Positions 1 through 6,218 of a stretch of DNA of 7,280 bases are shown one piece after another (position 1 is the stretch's first letter; each line of letters starts with the position of its first letter). The notes below the pieces were generated by a model, which ran no database searches, had not been told where the DNA came from, and was given only the letters and a program-made list of their open reading frames with translations. The stretch is taken from the NCBI GenBank assembly GCA_024644185.1, contig JAHELM010000115.1, positions 1-7,280 on the forward strand. Reading direction: 5' to 3'. This DNA is from Rhodospirillales bacterium. GTDB lineage: Bacteria > Pseudomonadota > Alphaproteobacteria > UBA8366 > JADFVY01. The translations under genes were made by a program, and so were the position numbers.

Positions 1-1214
1 CGATGCAATTGGCTCCGATCGACCAACCGGTCTCGGTTTGCCACCAGTGATCGATCACCGGAACGCGCAGCTTGTCTTCCGCCCAGCGCAAGGTATCGGG
101 ATCGGTGCGCTCGCCGGCGAGGAACAGGGCCCGAAACCGGCCCAGATCGTATTTCCGGATCAGCACGCCCTCGGGATCCTCGCGTTTGATGGCGCGAAAT
201 GCCGTGGGCGCGGTGAACAGGGTGACGACGCCATGTTCCGCGATCACCCGCCAGAACACGCCGGCATCGGGTGTGCCGACCGGCTTGCCCTCGAACAGGA
301 TCGTCGTGCAGCCATGCAGCAATGGCGCATAGACGATGTAGGAATGGCCCACCACCCAGCCGACATCGGAGGCCGCCCAGTAGACCTCCCCCGGCTTCAC
401 CCCGTAGATGTTCTGCATCGACCATTTCAGCGCCACCATATGGCCGCCATTGTCGCGCACCACGCCCTTGGGCTGGCCGGTGGTGCCGGAGGTATAGAGA
501 ATGTACAGCGGATCCGTCGCCGCCACCGGAAGGCAATCCGCCGGGGTCGCCGTCGCCATCGCCGTATCCCAGTCGACATCGCGCCCCGCCGTCATCGCGC
601 ACGGGCCCTGCGCGCGCTGCACGATGACGCAGTGCCTGACGGTGTTGCCCGCGATCTCGATCGCCTCATCCAGCATCGGCTTGTAGTCGATGACGCGGCC
701 CGGCTCGATGCCGCACGAGGCGCTGACGATAATCTTCGTCCCGGAGTCCTTGATGCGGGTCGCCAGTTCGGTCGGGGCAAAACCGCCAAACACCACGGAA
801 TGCACCGCGCCGATCCGCGCGCAGCCCAGCATCGCGACGACCGCCTGCGGCACCATCGGCATATACAGGATGACCCGGTCGCCCTTCTCGACACCGAGAC
901 CGCGCAACACGCCGGCGAAACGCGAAACACGATCCAGCAATTCCGAATAGGTCAGGGTCTGCCTGGTGCCGGTAATCGGGCTGTCATGGATGATCGCCGC
1001 CTGCGCGCCCCGCCCCGCCTCTACATGCCGGTCGACGGCGTTGTAGCAGGTGTTCACCATGCCGCCGGAAAACCACCGGTAGAAGGGCTTGCGAGAATCG
1101 TCCAGCACCTTGTCCCACTTGCGATACCAGTGGATATCCGCCGCCGCCTCGGCCCAGAATCCTTCCGGGTCCGCCAGCGAACGCCTGTATATGTCGTCGA
1201 ACCGGCCAGACATC
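1..1214 (-). CDS. prpE: Propionate--CoA ligase (propionyl-CoA synthetase), partial, C-terminus beyond the left edge
   Basis: The protein activates propionate with ATP and CoA to propionyl-CoA through an acyl-adenylate in the cytoplasm, feeding the methylcitrate or methylmalonyl route. The 404 visible codons show the N-terminal acetyl-CoA-synthetase domain (about residues 5-65, with DPEGFW and NTCYNAVDRHVE), the ATP phosphate-binding loop YTSGTTGQPKG (240-250), a long PrpE-like stretch (YWAASDVGWVVGHSYIVYAP, 278-297) and the adenine-binding motif DHWWQTETGW (388-397). Family members are about 630 residues, so roughly 225 are missing, including the C-terminal domain with the catalytic lysine. 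The ATG at 1214 is preceded by an AGGGAG Shine-Dalgarno (1223-1228, 8-base spacing). An in-frame GTG lies directly before it and is less likely to be the start. The segments after the P-loop resemble PrpE (ACSS3-like) more than acetyl- or acetoacetyl-CoA synthetase, but substrate is inferred from similarity. It stands alone here, with its own upstream signals. Confidence 0.9.
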
Positions 1215-1285
1215 ACGCGATCTCCCTGAATCCTGGCGGGCGGTGACGGCAGTTGCCGTTGGCCCGCCGGTTATGCGGTGCCAGG

Positions 1286-1291
1286 ATTATA
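1286..1291 (-). promoter_or_regulatory. Candidate -10 box of prpE
   Basis: On the minus strand this reads TATAAT, an exact match to the sigma70 -10 consensus, about 72 bases upstream of the prpE ATG. No good -35 sits 16-18 bases upstream (the best there is TTCGGG). The promoter would therefore need an activator, or the match is chance. The palindrome at 1354-1367 lies on its upstream side. Confidence 0.4.
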
Positions 1292-1353
1292 GAAGGCGGT
1301 CGCCGCTGCCCGAAAGGGGCAATCGCGCGGGGCCGGATCCGGCTGAAATTTCA

Positions 1354-1377
1354 GGAACGATCGTTCCATTTCGGAAC
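1354..1377 (-). promoter_or_regulatory. Candidate operator: 14-bp perfect palindrome plus a third half-site
   Basis: GGAACGATCGTTCC (1354-1367) is a perfect palindrome. A further GGAAC follows at 1373-1377, so GGAAC, GTTCC and GGAAC begin at 1354, 1363 and 1373, about one helical turn apart. The site lies between prpE and the terminator of the di-heme gene, about 60 bases upstream of the TATAAT box, where an activator of prpE could bind. The binding protein is not identifiable from the sequence. Confidence 0.4.
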
Positions 1378-1406
1378 AGGGGCACACTATCGCGCGGTCC
1401 GCGCCA

Positions 1407-1443
1407 TAAAGATGCGGGCCGACCCCGCGAAGGGCCGGCCCGC
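1407..1443 (-). terminator. Candidate intrinsic terminator of the di-heme oxidoreductase gene
   Basis: GCGGGCCG (1414-1421) pairs perfectly with CGGCCCGC (1436-1443), with three more G-C pairs inside after one mismatch. Read on the minus strand, the hairpin starts 34 bases after the stop codon at 1477 and is followed by ATCTTTAT, a modest U-rich tail. A run of eight T on the minus strand (1447-1454) lies before the stem, not after it. Position and stem strength support termination; the weak tail keeps confidence moderate. Confidence 0.5.
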
Positions 1444-1476
1444 CTCAAAAAAAAGAGCTGCCGTATCGTTTGTGGC

Positions 1477-3003
1477 TTACTTCTTGCCAACGACCTTCAT
1501 GGCATCGGCGGCCGCAAGGCGCCCGTCCTTGCCCTCGATGACAACCGAGGGTGAACCGGCGGGCAACACCCGCAGCGTCCGCAGGAAGCGGATCACCGCC
1601 ACCTGATCGGCCGCCGCGAGCGCGACGAAGGTATCGCGCGAGCTGCGGGCCTCGCCACCATGCGCCAGGATCGCCTCGGACAGCGTCGTCAGGTCGCCGC
1701 GATGCCCGTAGGGCGCGGAATTGGCCACGTCCCACAGCTTGCGTGTCAGGAAGAAATGCGCGCCCGGCACGCCGCCATGCGCCGGCCGGCCCTGGGCGAA
1801 CAACTCGTTGCAGAAATAGGTGATCTCCGCATCGCACAGATCGTGCCGCTTCAGGTCGGTATAGGCATGCACGACCGCGCCCTTGCCGCCGGGCACGCCG
1901 TCGAGATGCGGCCCTTCGCCCTGCTTGGTCAGATCGATCGAGTAGGACAGGCTGGCATCTTTCCACGTCCCCGCCGGATTGAAGGGATTCGGCTCGGAGA
2001 ACACGGCATCGTTAAGGGCCATTGCCGGTACGTGGCAGGAGGCGCAACCGACATCGGCGAAAAGCTGCTCGCCGCGGTCGATCGTGGCGCGCGCCGCCGG
2101 ATCGGCCGGCAGAACGCGCCCCGGGACGCCCAGGCTGGCCTGGAACATGACGGCCGCCGTGATATCGCCGACGGTCAGTTCGCGGGTCACTCCGTCCTCG
2201 TCGAAATCGGGATCGCCCGTCACCATGTCGAAGCGCTCTTCCGCCTGCATGCCGTGATGATGGTTCATCGCGTTGACGGTGAATTCACGCAGCGACACGA
2301 CGACACCGGCCTGATGGAACGGCTTGATCACCAAGTTGGCGTCCACGCCCTCGACATTGGCGGTATCGACGAAGCCGTTCGGATACGCTGTCAGGGTGCC
2401 GTAATTGACGCCCTTGCTGTTCAAAGCCACCGTCTGCGCCTGGCGGGTCTTGGCCGCCGTGGCAAGAGCCATGTCACGCGTGGCTCGCAATTCCACGGAG
2501 ATTTCCCGGGCCAGCAATTCGATGGCCGAGGCGCCAAACATTCCGAGCGTATTGCGCTCGTTCGATTCGGTTTCCGACACGCTGGTGGTCACCGGATCCC
2601 TGGCCTGCGCCAGCACGAACACGTTGGCCACGAAGTCGCCGGCGCCGCCGGCGCGGGGCTGCGCATGGCAGCCGGCGCAAGAATTGGATTCCGGCGCCGA
2701 GGTCCGAATGAAGGTCGGTTCGTCCGGCACCCGCTTGGCGCCGGCACCCGTGGTCGCCGGGCGGCCCTGCCCGTCGCACTTGTTGAAAACGCCGATGAAC
2801 AGCGTTTCGCCGCGGGTAACCAGTTCCTGCAGATTATAGACGCCCGCGGCGATATCGGCCTGCTCGAAATGCCCCGGAATGTTGGGCACGTCCGGATACC
2901 CGGCCGGACAGACATGTGGCGTATGCGCACTGGCGGCTCCGGCGGACAGTACAAATGTCCCGACAGCCGCGATTCCGACAATCATCCCTCTAATATTCGT
3001 CAT
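1477..3003 (-). CDS. Exported di-heme oxidoreductase, DUF1111 / COG3488 (DHOR) family
   Basis: This is a 508-residue c-type cytochrome. A signal peptide (1-26, h-region about 7-24, cleavage likely after ASA26) sends it to the periplasm. There are two haem-binding CXXCH motifs, CAGCH (109-113) and CASCH (320-324). The family-typical tail PYGHRGDLTTLSEAILAHGG (431-450) and the acidic loop DPDFDEDG (264-271) followed by ELTVGD match the DUF1111 family, in which comparable loops look calcium-binding. NHHHG (247-251) lies between the haem sites and may supply distal ligands or active-site histidines. The family is called thiol oxidoreductase or putative peroxidase in databases, but its substrate is largely unknown. 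Extra cysteines (32, 76, 390, 398) could form disulfides. The ATG at 3003 was chosen because GGAG sits 5 bases upstream and the signal peptide starts there; the open frame runs 40 codons further, to 3123, with no signal-like sequence. It is divergent from the NPC-repeat gene and has its own terminator candidate. Confidence 0.88.
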   Translation of the reverse strand: MTNIRGMIVGIAAVGTFVLSAGAASAHTPHVCPAGYPDVPNIPGHFEQADIAAGVYNLQELVTRGETLFIGVFNKCDGQGRPATTGAGAKRVPDEPTFIRTSAPESNSCAGCHAQPRAGGAGDFVANVFVLAQARDPVTTSVSETESNERNTLGMFGASAIELLAREISVELRATRDMALATAAKTRQAQTVALNSKGVNYGTLTAYPNGFVDTANVEGVDANLVIKPFHQAGVVVSLREFTVNAMNHHHGMQAEERFDMVTGDPDFDEDGVTRELTVGDITAAVMFQASLGVPGRVLPADPAARATIDRGEQLFADVGCASCHVPAMALNDAVFSEPNPFNPAGTWKDASLSYSIDLTKQGEGPHLDGVPGGKGAVVHAYTDLKRHDLCDAEITYFCNELFAQGRPAHGGVPGAHFFLTRKLWDVANSAPYGHRGDLTTLSEAILAHGGEARSSRDTFVALAAADQVAVIRFLRTLRVLPAGSPSVVIEGKDGRLAAADAMKVVGKK

Positions 3004-3449
3004 GATCTCCGCCCCCAAATCCCGCCCTTGCGGCGCTACCGGCGCGGATCGCAGCATTGACTCGGCTACGTCCACGATTTTGGGTCTTTTGAGCCCGCCG
3101 GTCCCCGCCAAGGGAGGTTGCATTCATTCCCGGGATCCCAGCGGGTGCTGGAGATCCTTTTACATCAATGGTTATTTTCCGGGATTCGGACCGCGACAAA
3201 AAGATTTTTAATTTATTAAAACAAAGAAACCATCACGAAGTGTTGATAAAATTAAGTCTAAAAATACGGTTATGTTTAGTTATAATTTTTCATGATCGGG
3301 AATAGGCTTTTTTTGTTAACGTTTCGGTAATTTTTTAATGTGCAATTTCCCCCTTGTTCAGGTTGTCGCGGAACGCAACAATAGGTTCAATGGCGGCATG
3401 CGCGGCGCGGCCACGATGTCCGACCAATATAAAGAGGAGAGAATTAGAG
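3004..3449. other. Divergent intergenic region with AT-rich island
   Basis: This 446-base gap separates the di-heme gene (minus) from the NPC-repeat gene (plus). The left part (3004-3180) has ordinary GC-rich composition. Positions 3201-3340 hold only 34 G or C by hand count, about 24%, with several A and T runs, in sharp contrast to the surroundings. No convincing protein-coding frame, tRNA or repeat was seen. The only in-frame extension of the NPC gene starts at a TTG (3354) without a ribosome binding site. No strong promoter for the di-heme gene was found. The best candidate is TTGTCG, 17 bases, AATAAC on the minus strand near 3170-3200, which is weak. Such islands often carry promoters and bind H-NS- or MucR-like proteins, which is inference here. 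Confidence 0.75.
3313..3341 (+). promoter_or_regulatory. Candidate promoter of the NPC-repeat gene
   Basis: TTGTTA (3313-3318) and TAATGT (3336-3341) are separated by exactly 17 bases inside the AT-rich island, pointing at the gene starting at 3450 with a leader of roughly 100 bases. A perfect TATAAT (3281-3286) slightly upstream is an alternative -10, but has no good -35 at 17-18 bases. AT-rich DNA produces such matches by chance, so either could be spurious. Confidence 0.35.
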
Positions 3450-3794
3450 ATGGAATCGGGTAAGAGAAACATGCTGGCGACGGCGGCAATCGTCGTTGCC
3501 ACAAGTGTCGGCACACTGGCCGTCGCCGGGATTGGTCTGGCTACCGGCGTGATCCCGGCGCGCTGGGTGGCGGCTTGCCTGCCCTGCTGTCCGCGCAACC
3601 CCACCAGCCCCTGCCGGGCCGCCAATCCGTGCAATCCCTGTGCGGCGGCGAATCCCTGTGCCGCCAAGAACCCCTGCAATCCGTGTGCGGCGGCGAATCC
3701 GTGCGCGGCAGCGAACCCCTGCGCGGCGGCAAATCCCTGCGCCGCGGCAAATCCCTGTGCGGCGGCGAATCCCTGCGCGGCCAAGGTGCAGTAA
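3450..3794 (+). CDS. Small Cys-rich membrane or exported protein with NPCAAA hexapeptide repeats
   Basis: I do not recognise a characterised function. The 114-residue product has a basic start (K5, R6), a hydrophobic segment (about 8-34) that can act as membrane anchor or uncleaved signal, then a Cys-rich region with CLPCC (43-47) and SPC (53-55). Residues 59-112 are a repeat of Asn-Pro-Cys: ten NPC triplets, mostly with period six (NPCAAA), twice doubled as NPCNPC (59-64, 74-79), and ending NPCAAK. Cysteines are at 43, 46, 47, 55, 61, 64, 70, 76, 79, 85, 91, 97, 103 and 109. The repeat units use different synonymous codons for Asn, Pro, Cys and Ala. That suggests selection on the protein rather than fresh DNA slippage. 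The ATG at 3450 was chosen for GAGGAGA (3434-3440) upstream; a second ATG at 3471 (M8) is possible. Regularly spaced thiols outside the cytoplasm suggest metal binding, disulfide scaffolding or a redox role, all inference. It has its own terminator, so it is probably monocistronic. Confidence 0.82.
   Translation: MESGKRNMLATAAIVVATSVGTLAVAGIGLATGVIPARWVAACLPCCPRNPTSPCRAANPCNPCAAANPCAAKNPCNPCAAANPCAAANPCAAANPCAAANPCAAANPCAAKVQ
3612..3785 (+). repeat. 18-bp coding repeat encoding NPC-AAA units
   Basis: The tract consists of in-frame units of 18 bases encoding NPCAAA or NPCAAK, with two places where a 9-base NPC unit is inserted. The last five full units are uninterrupted. Units differ at third positions (for example AAT/AAC, TGT/TGC, CCC/CCG), so the DNA repeat is imperfect while the peptide repeat is almost exact. 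Edges were set by the first Cys and the last Lys of the tract and are approximate to within a codon or two. Confidence 0.85.
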
Positions 3795-3832
3795 CGCGCA
3801 CCGGGCGGTTCAGGTTCTGAATTGGCGAGGCG

Positions 3833-3860
3833 GCCGCCGGATCGTTCCGGCGGTCGTTTT
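3833..3860 (+). terminator. Intrinsic terminator of the NPC-repeat gene
   Basis: CCGCCGG (3834-3840), a 6-base loop and CCGGCGG (3847-3853) form a perfect 7-bp stem, extended by a G-U pair, followed by TCGTTTT (3854-3860). It lies about 40 bases after the stop codon at 3794 and before the acyl-CoA synthetase start, so it should separate the two genes transcriptionally. Confidence 0.7.
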
Positions 3861-3869
3861 GCGCCCGCA

Positions 3870-3897
3870 TTGCGCGGCGCCGGGATTTGCGCAATAT
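3870..3897 (+). promoter_or_regulatory. Candidate promoter of the acyl-CoA synthetase gene
   Basis: After the terminator, TTGCGC (3870-3875) and CAATAT (3892-3897) are 16 bases apart; TATGCT at 3895-3900 with a 19-base spacer is an alternative. The 8-bp palindrome TTGCGCAA (3887-3894) overlaps the spacer and -10 and might be an operator. A promoter is expected between the terminator and the ATG at 3945, but the match to consensus is weak. Confidence 0.3.
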
Positions 3898-3944
3898 GCT
3901 GTGGGTGGAAATTCGACGACACCTCCCACGGAAGCGCGCGATTC

Positions 3945-5573
3945 ATGGCTGGCAGCGCCTACGATACCGACCTCGACCGCAATGCCGCGAATTATACGGC
4001 GCTGAGCCCGCTGAGCCTGATCCGCCGGGCGGCCGCGGTTTATCCCGACAAACCCGCGGTAATCCACGGCGACCGGCGCTTTACCTGGGCCGAAACCTAT
4101 GCCCGCAGTCGCCGGCTGGCCAGCGCCCTGTCCCGGCGCGGGATCGGCAAGAACGATACGGTCGCGGTCATGGCAGCCAACGTGCCCGCCCTCTATGAGG
4201 CGCATTTCGGCTTGCCCATGGCCGGCGCCGTGCTGAACGCGATCAATACCCGGTTGGACGCCGCGACGATTGCCTTCATCCTCGATCACGGCGAGGCCAG
4301 GGCACTGCTCGTCGATCGGGAATTTTCCGGCGTGGCAAAACAAGCGCTGGCCCTTGCGAAGACGCGCCCGCTCGTCGTCGATATCGACGACGCCGACATT
4401 GGCGATGGCGAATTCCTCGGCGAGATGGAATATGAGGCGTTCCTGGGCACCGGCGATCCCGAATTCGCCTGGTCCCCGCCGGACGACGAATGGAACGCGA
4501 TCGCCCTGAACTACACCTCCGGCACGACGGGCAACCCCAAGGGCGTTGTCTATCATCATCGCGGAGCCTATTTGCTGGCCATCGGCAATATCCTGACCTG
4601 GAACCTGCCGCCGCACCCGACCTATCTGTGGACCCTGCCGATGTTCCACTGCAACGGCTGGTGCTTCCCGTGGACGCTGGCCGCCGTTGCCGGCACCAGC
4701 GTCTGCCTGCGCCGGGTGACCGCGGCCGGTATTTTCCAGGCGATCCACGAGCGCGGCGTCAGTCATTTCTGCGGCGCGCCGATCGTTTTGAATCTGGCGA
4801 TCAACGCGAAGCCGGAGGAGCGCGGCCCTGCCCTGCCACGCACGGTCGAGGTGATGACCGCCGCGGCCCCGCCGCCGGCCGCCGTGCTGCAACGAATGGA
4901 ACAGCAGGGATTCCATGTTACCCATGTCTATGGTCTGACCGAAGTCTACGGCCCCGCCACGGTCTGTGCCTGGCATGAGGAATGGAGCTTGCTGCCGATC
5001 GAGGACCAGGCCCGGTTGAAGTCGCGGCAGGGCGTCGGCTATGCCGTTCTGGAAGATCTGATGGTGGCCGATCCGGCGACGCTGGCCCCGGTGCCACGCG
5101 ATGGCGCGACCATGGGCGAGGTGTTCATGCGCGGCAACACCGTCATGAAGGGTTACTTCAGGAACCCCAAGGCGACGGACGAGGCCTTCGCCGGCGGCTG
5201 GTTCCATACCGGCGATCTGGGTGTCATGCACCCGGACGGCTATATCGAGTTGAAGGATCGTTCGAAGGACATCGTCATTTCCGGGGGCGAGAACATCTCC
5301 ACCATCGAGATCGAGAGCACCCTGTACCGACACCCCGCAATTCTCGAGGCGGCGGTGGTCGCCCGACCCGACGAGAAATGGGGCGAAACGCCCTGTGCCT
5401 TCGTCACGCTGAAAGACGGCGCCACGGCCAGCGCGGCGGAACTCATCGCCTTTTGCCGGGACAACATGGCGCATTTCAAATGCCCGCGGACGGTGGTGTT
5501 TGGCCCGCTACCCAAAACCTCCACCGGAAAAGTGCGGAAATACGTACTCCGGGAGCGCGCCATTCATTTGTAA
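3945..5573 (+). CDS. Acyl-CoA synthetase (AMP-forming), short/medium-chain type, DmdB/AAE-like
   Basis: This 542-residue cytosolic ligase converts a carboxylic acid, ATP and CoA into acyl-CoA, AMP and pyrophosphate. All core motifs of the ANL superfamily are present: YTSGTTGNPKGV (190-201, phosphate loop), HVYGLTEVYGP (327-337), WFHTGD (419-424, ribose-binding Asp), the hinge region DRSKDIVISGGENIS (438-452) and the catalytic Lys529 in PKTSTGKV. The LPMFHCNGWCFPW segment (231-243) and the N-terminal YDTDLDRN...YTALSPLSL match the roughly 540-residue group that includes methylmercaptopropionate-CoA ligase DmdB and plant acyl-activating enzymes. The natural acid cannot be read from sequence. 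The ATG at 3945 was chosen because the protein then begins as in relatives; GGAAG (3930-3934) is a weak ribosome binding site 10 bases away. The open frame extends to 3822, but that part overlaps the upstream terminator. It is single, with no cotranscribed gene visible downstream. Confidence 0.92.
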   Translation: MAGSAYDTDLDRNAANYTALSPLSLIRRAAAVYPDKPAVIHGDRRFTWAETYARSRRLASALSRRGIGKNDTVAVMAANVPALYEAHFGLPMAGAVLNAINTRLDAATIAFILDHGEARALLVDREFSGVAKQALALAKTRPLVVDIDDADIGDGEFLGEMEYEAFLGTGDPEFAWSPPDDEWNAIALNYTSGTTGNPKGVVYHHRGAYLLAIGNILTWNLPPHPTYLWTLPMFHCNGWCFPWTLAAVAGTSVCLRRVTAAGIFQAIHERGVSHFCGAPIVLNLAINAKPEERGPALPRTVEVMTAAAPPPAAVLQRMEQQGFHVTHVYGLTEVYGPATVCAWHEEWSLLPIEDQARLKSRQGVGYAVLEDLMVADPATLAPVPRDGATMGEVFMRGNTVMKGYFRNPKATDEAFAGGWFHTGDLGVMHPDGYIELKDRSKDIVISGGENISTIEIESTLYRHPAILEAAVVARPDEKWGETPCAFVTLKDGATASAAELIAFCRDNMAHFKCPRTVVFGPLPKTSTGKVRKYVLRERAIHL

Positions 5574-5665
5574 CCAAACCGGTTTTTCAAGCCGGGCGTT
5601 GAGTTTCGTGTACGCCGTCAAAATGCGGCCGGAGGGAGTTTTTACTGCACCAATCTCACCGCAAA

Positions 5666-5685
5666 CGATAATCCTTCCATTATCG
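5666..5685. repeat. Inverted repeat CGATAAT / ATTATCG
   Basis: CGATAAT (5666-5672) and ATTATCG (5679-5685) are perfect inverted copies with a 6-base spacer, followed on the plus strand by GTGATTTT. It lies 93 bases after the acyl-CoA synthetase stop. It could be a weak terminator of that gene, or the operator of an unrecognised promoter; the AT-rich stem and poor tail favour neither strongly. Confidence 0.45.
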
Positions 5686-5803
5686 GTGATTTTATGTAAT
5701 TATGTTGTTGTGGTGCCAAGGCGCCACATGGCGTCGTGACGCCCAAAAATAAAAACCAATCCCCAAGAGAGAACCGAAAAACAATAATAACACTGCTTCC
5801 CCG

Positions 5804-5838
5804 CACGGCCCGGCTCCCCGCCGGGCCGTGACGTTTTT
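5804..5838 (+). terminator. Strong intrinsic terminator, plus strand
   Basis: CACGGCCCGG (5804-5813) pairs perfectly with CCGGGCCGTG (5821-5830) over a 7-base loop, followed by ACGTTTTT. The T tract is only on the plus-strand side. It is the nearest strong terminator downstream of the acyl-CoA synthetase but lies 230 bases after its stop. It therefore ends either a long 3' untranslated region or a separate small transcript. It also shields the convergent DUF465 gene from antisense transcription. Confidence 0.75.
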
Positions 5839-5928
5839 GGGCCCGCCCGGGCATAATGGAACCCCGGAGCCGGTTTTGCGGAAGACTGCCTCGGCCTGCC
5901 CAAACCCAGGCGAGCCGCGCGACGCAGT

Positions 5929-5979
5929 GCCGGTGGCATGGCGCCCACCGGCGACGGCGCATGGCCTGCCGCCGGTGGG
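5929..5979. repeat. Competing GC-rich inverted repeats downstream of the DUF465 gene
   Basis: CCCACCGGCG (5944-5953) can pair with CGCCGGTGGG (5970-5979) as a perfect 10-bp stem, or eight of its bases can pair with GCCGGTGG (5929-5936) upstream. The two hairpins exclude each other. Neither strand has a T run next to them, so an ordinary intrinsic terminator is not supported. They lie 29 bases after the DUF465 stop codon and may act as a 3' end structure of that transcript. Confidence 0.5.
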
Positions 5980-6007
5980 ACCGATCAGGCGACGGCCCGA
6001 TGTTGCG

Positions 6008-6175
6008 TCAGGAATCCGTCAGTCGCGTGATTTCGTCCTTGATGGCCAGTTTCTGGCGCTTGAGATCATGTATGGCTGTGTCGTCCGGCAGTGGCCTGTG
6101 TTCTTCATCATCGAGCATTCTGTCGAGGCTGGCGTGTTTGTCCTGAAGGGCTTTCACGCGTTCTGCAAGCGACAT
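6008..6175 (-). CDS. DUF465 (YdcH-like) small helical protein
   Basis: This 55-residue protein starts MSLAERVKALQDKHASLDRM and ends in a charged helix with LKRQKLAIKDEITRL (38-52). The pattern of two heptad-like helices joined by a short acidic and Pro-containing linker (about 22-32) is that of the DUF465/YdcH family, which folds as a small helical hairpin. Its molecular role is unknown; family members are cytosolic and widespread in Proteobacteria. The length is close to full for the family (about 55-80). The ATG at 6175 has GGAG (6183-6186) 7 bases upstream. It is transcribed in the same direction as the PFK gene but separated by 362 bases with its own promoter, so it is probably monocistronic. 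The leader contains a marked hairpin structure. Confidence 0.85.
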   Translation of the reverse strand: MSLAERVKALQDKHASLDRMLDDEEHRPLPDDTAIHDLKRQKLAIKDEITRLTDS

Positions 6176-6218
6176 GGCTTCACTCCGTTCAGTTGCTAAT
6201 ACTCCTGGTTACGCGACC

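Larger units (their letters stand above)
5574..6007. other. Convergent intergenic region without a supported gene
   Basis: These 434 bases lie between the ends of the acyl-CoA synthetase (plus) and the DUF465 gene (minus). They contain a short inverted repeat (5666-5685), a strong plus-strand terminator (5804-5838) 230 bases after the stop codon, and overlapping GC-rich hairpins (5929-5979). Positions about 5690-5800 are comparatively AT-rich. Open frames exist on both strands, but none has a ribosome binding site, a recognisable domain or typical composition, so none is called. Confidence 0.65.

Noticed and set aside
38..1246. Long plus-strand open frame of 402 codons opposite prpE
   Set aside because: It is Arg/His/Pro-rich, matches no family I recognise and is exactly antisense to a clear PrpE; GC-rich codon bias opens such frames.
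1660..3060. Plus-strand open frame of 466 codons opposite the di-heme gene
   Set aside because: The minus strand has signal peptide, two CXXCH motifs and family motifs; the antisense frame has none.
3567..3581. Lipobox VAAC at residues 40-43 of the NPC protein
   Set aside because: The motif pattern fits, but it lies after Pro-Ala-Arg-Trp, away from the end of the hydrophobic segment, so lipoprotein processing is doubtful.
3612..3785. CRISPR array or pentapeptide-repeat beta-helix at the repeat tract
   Set aside because: The 18-base units have no spacers, and the peptide period is six with Pro where a pentapeptide repeat needs a central Leu or Phe.
3335..3946. Minus-strand frame with a QGFAAA repeat
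   Set aside because: It is the antisense reading of the NPC repeat; the plus-strand frame has a ribosome binding site, signal-like segment and terminator.
3810..5474. Minus-strand open frame of 554 codons opposite the acyl-CoA synthetase
   Set aside because: The plus strand carries all ANL motifs; the antisense product is low-complexity and lacks a ribosome binding site.
5730..5743. GGCGTC/GACGCC inverted repeat as a terminator
   Set aside because: It is followed by an A-rich stretch on the plus strand and no T tract on the minus-strand side.
5642..5962. Minus-strand frames of 106 and 82 codons in the convergent spacer
   Set aside because: They overlap terminator and hairpin sequences, lack ribosome binding sites and show no domain.
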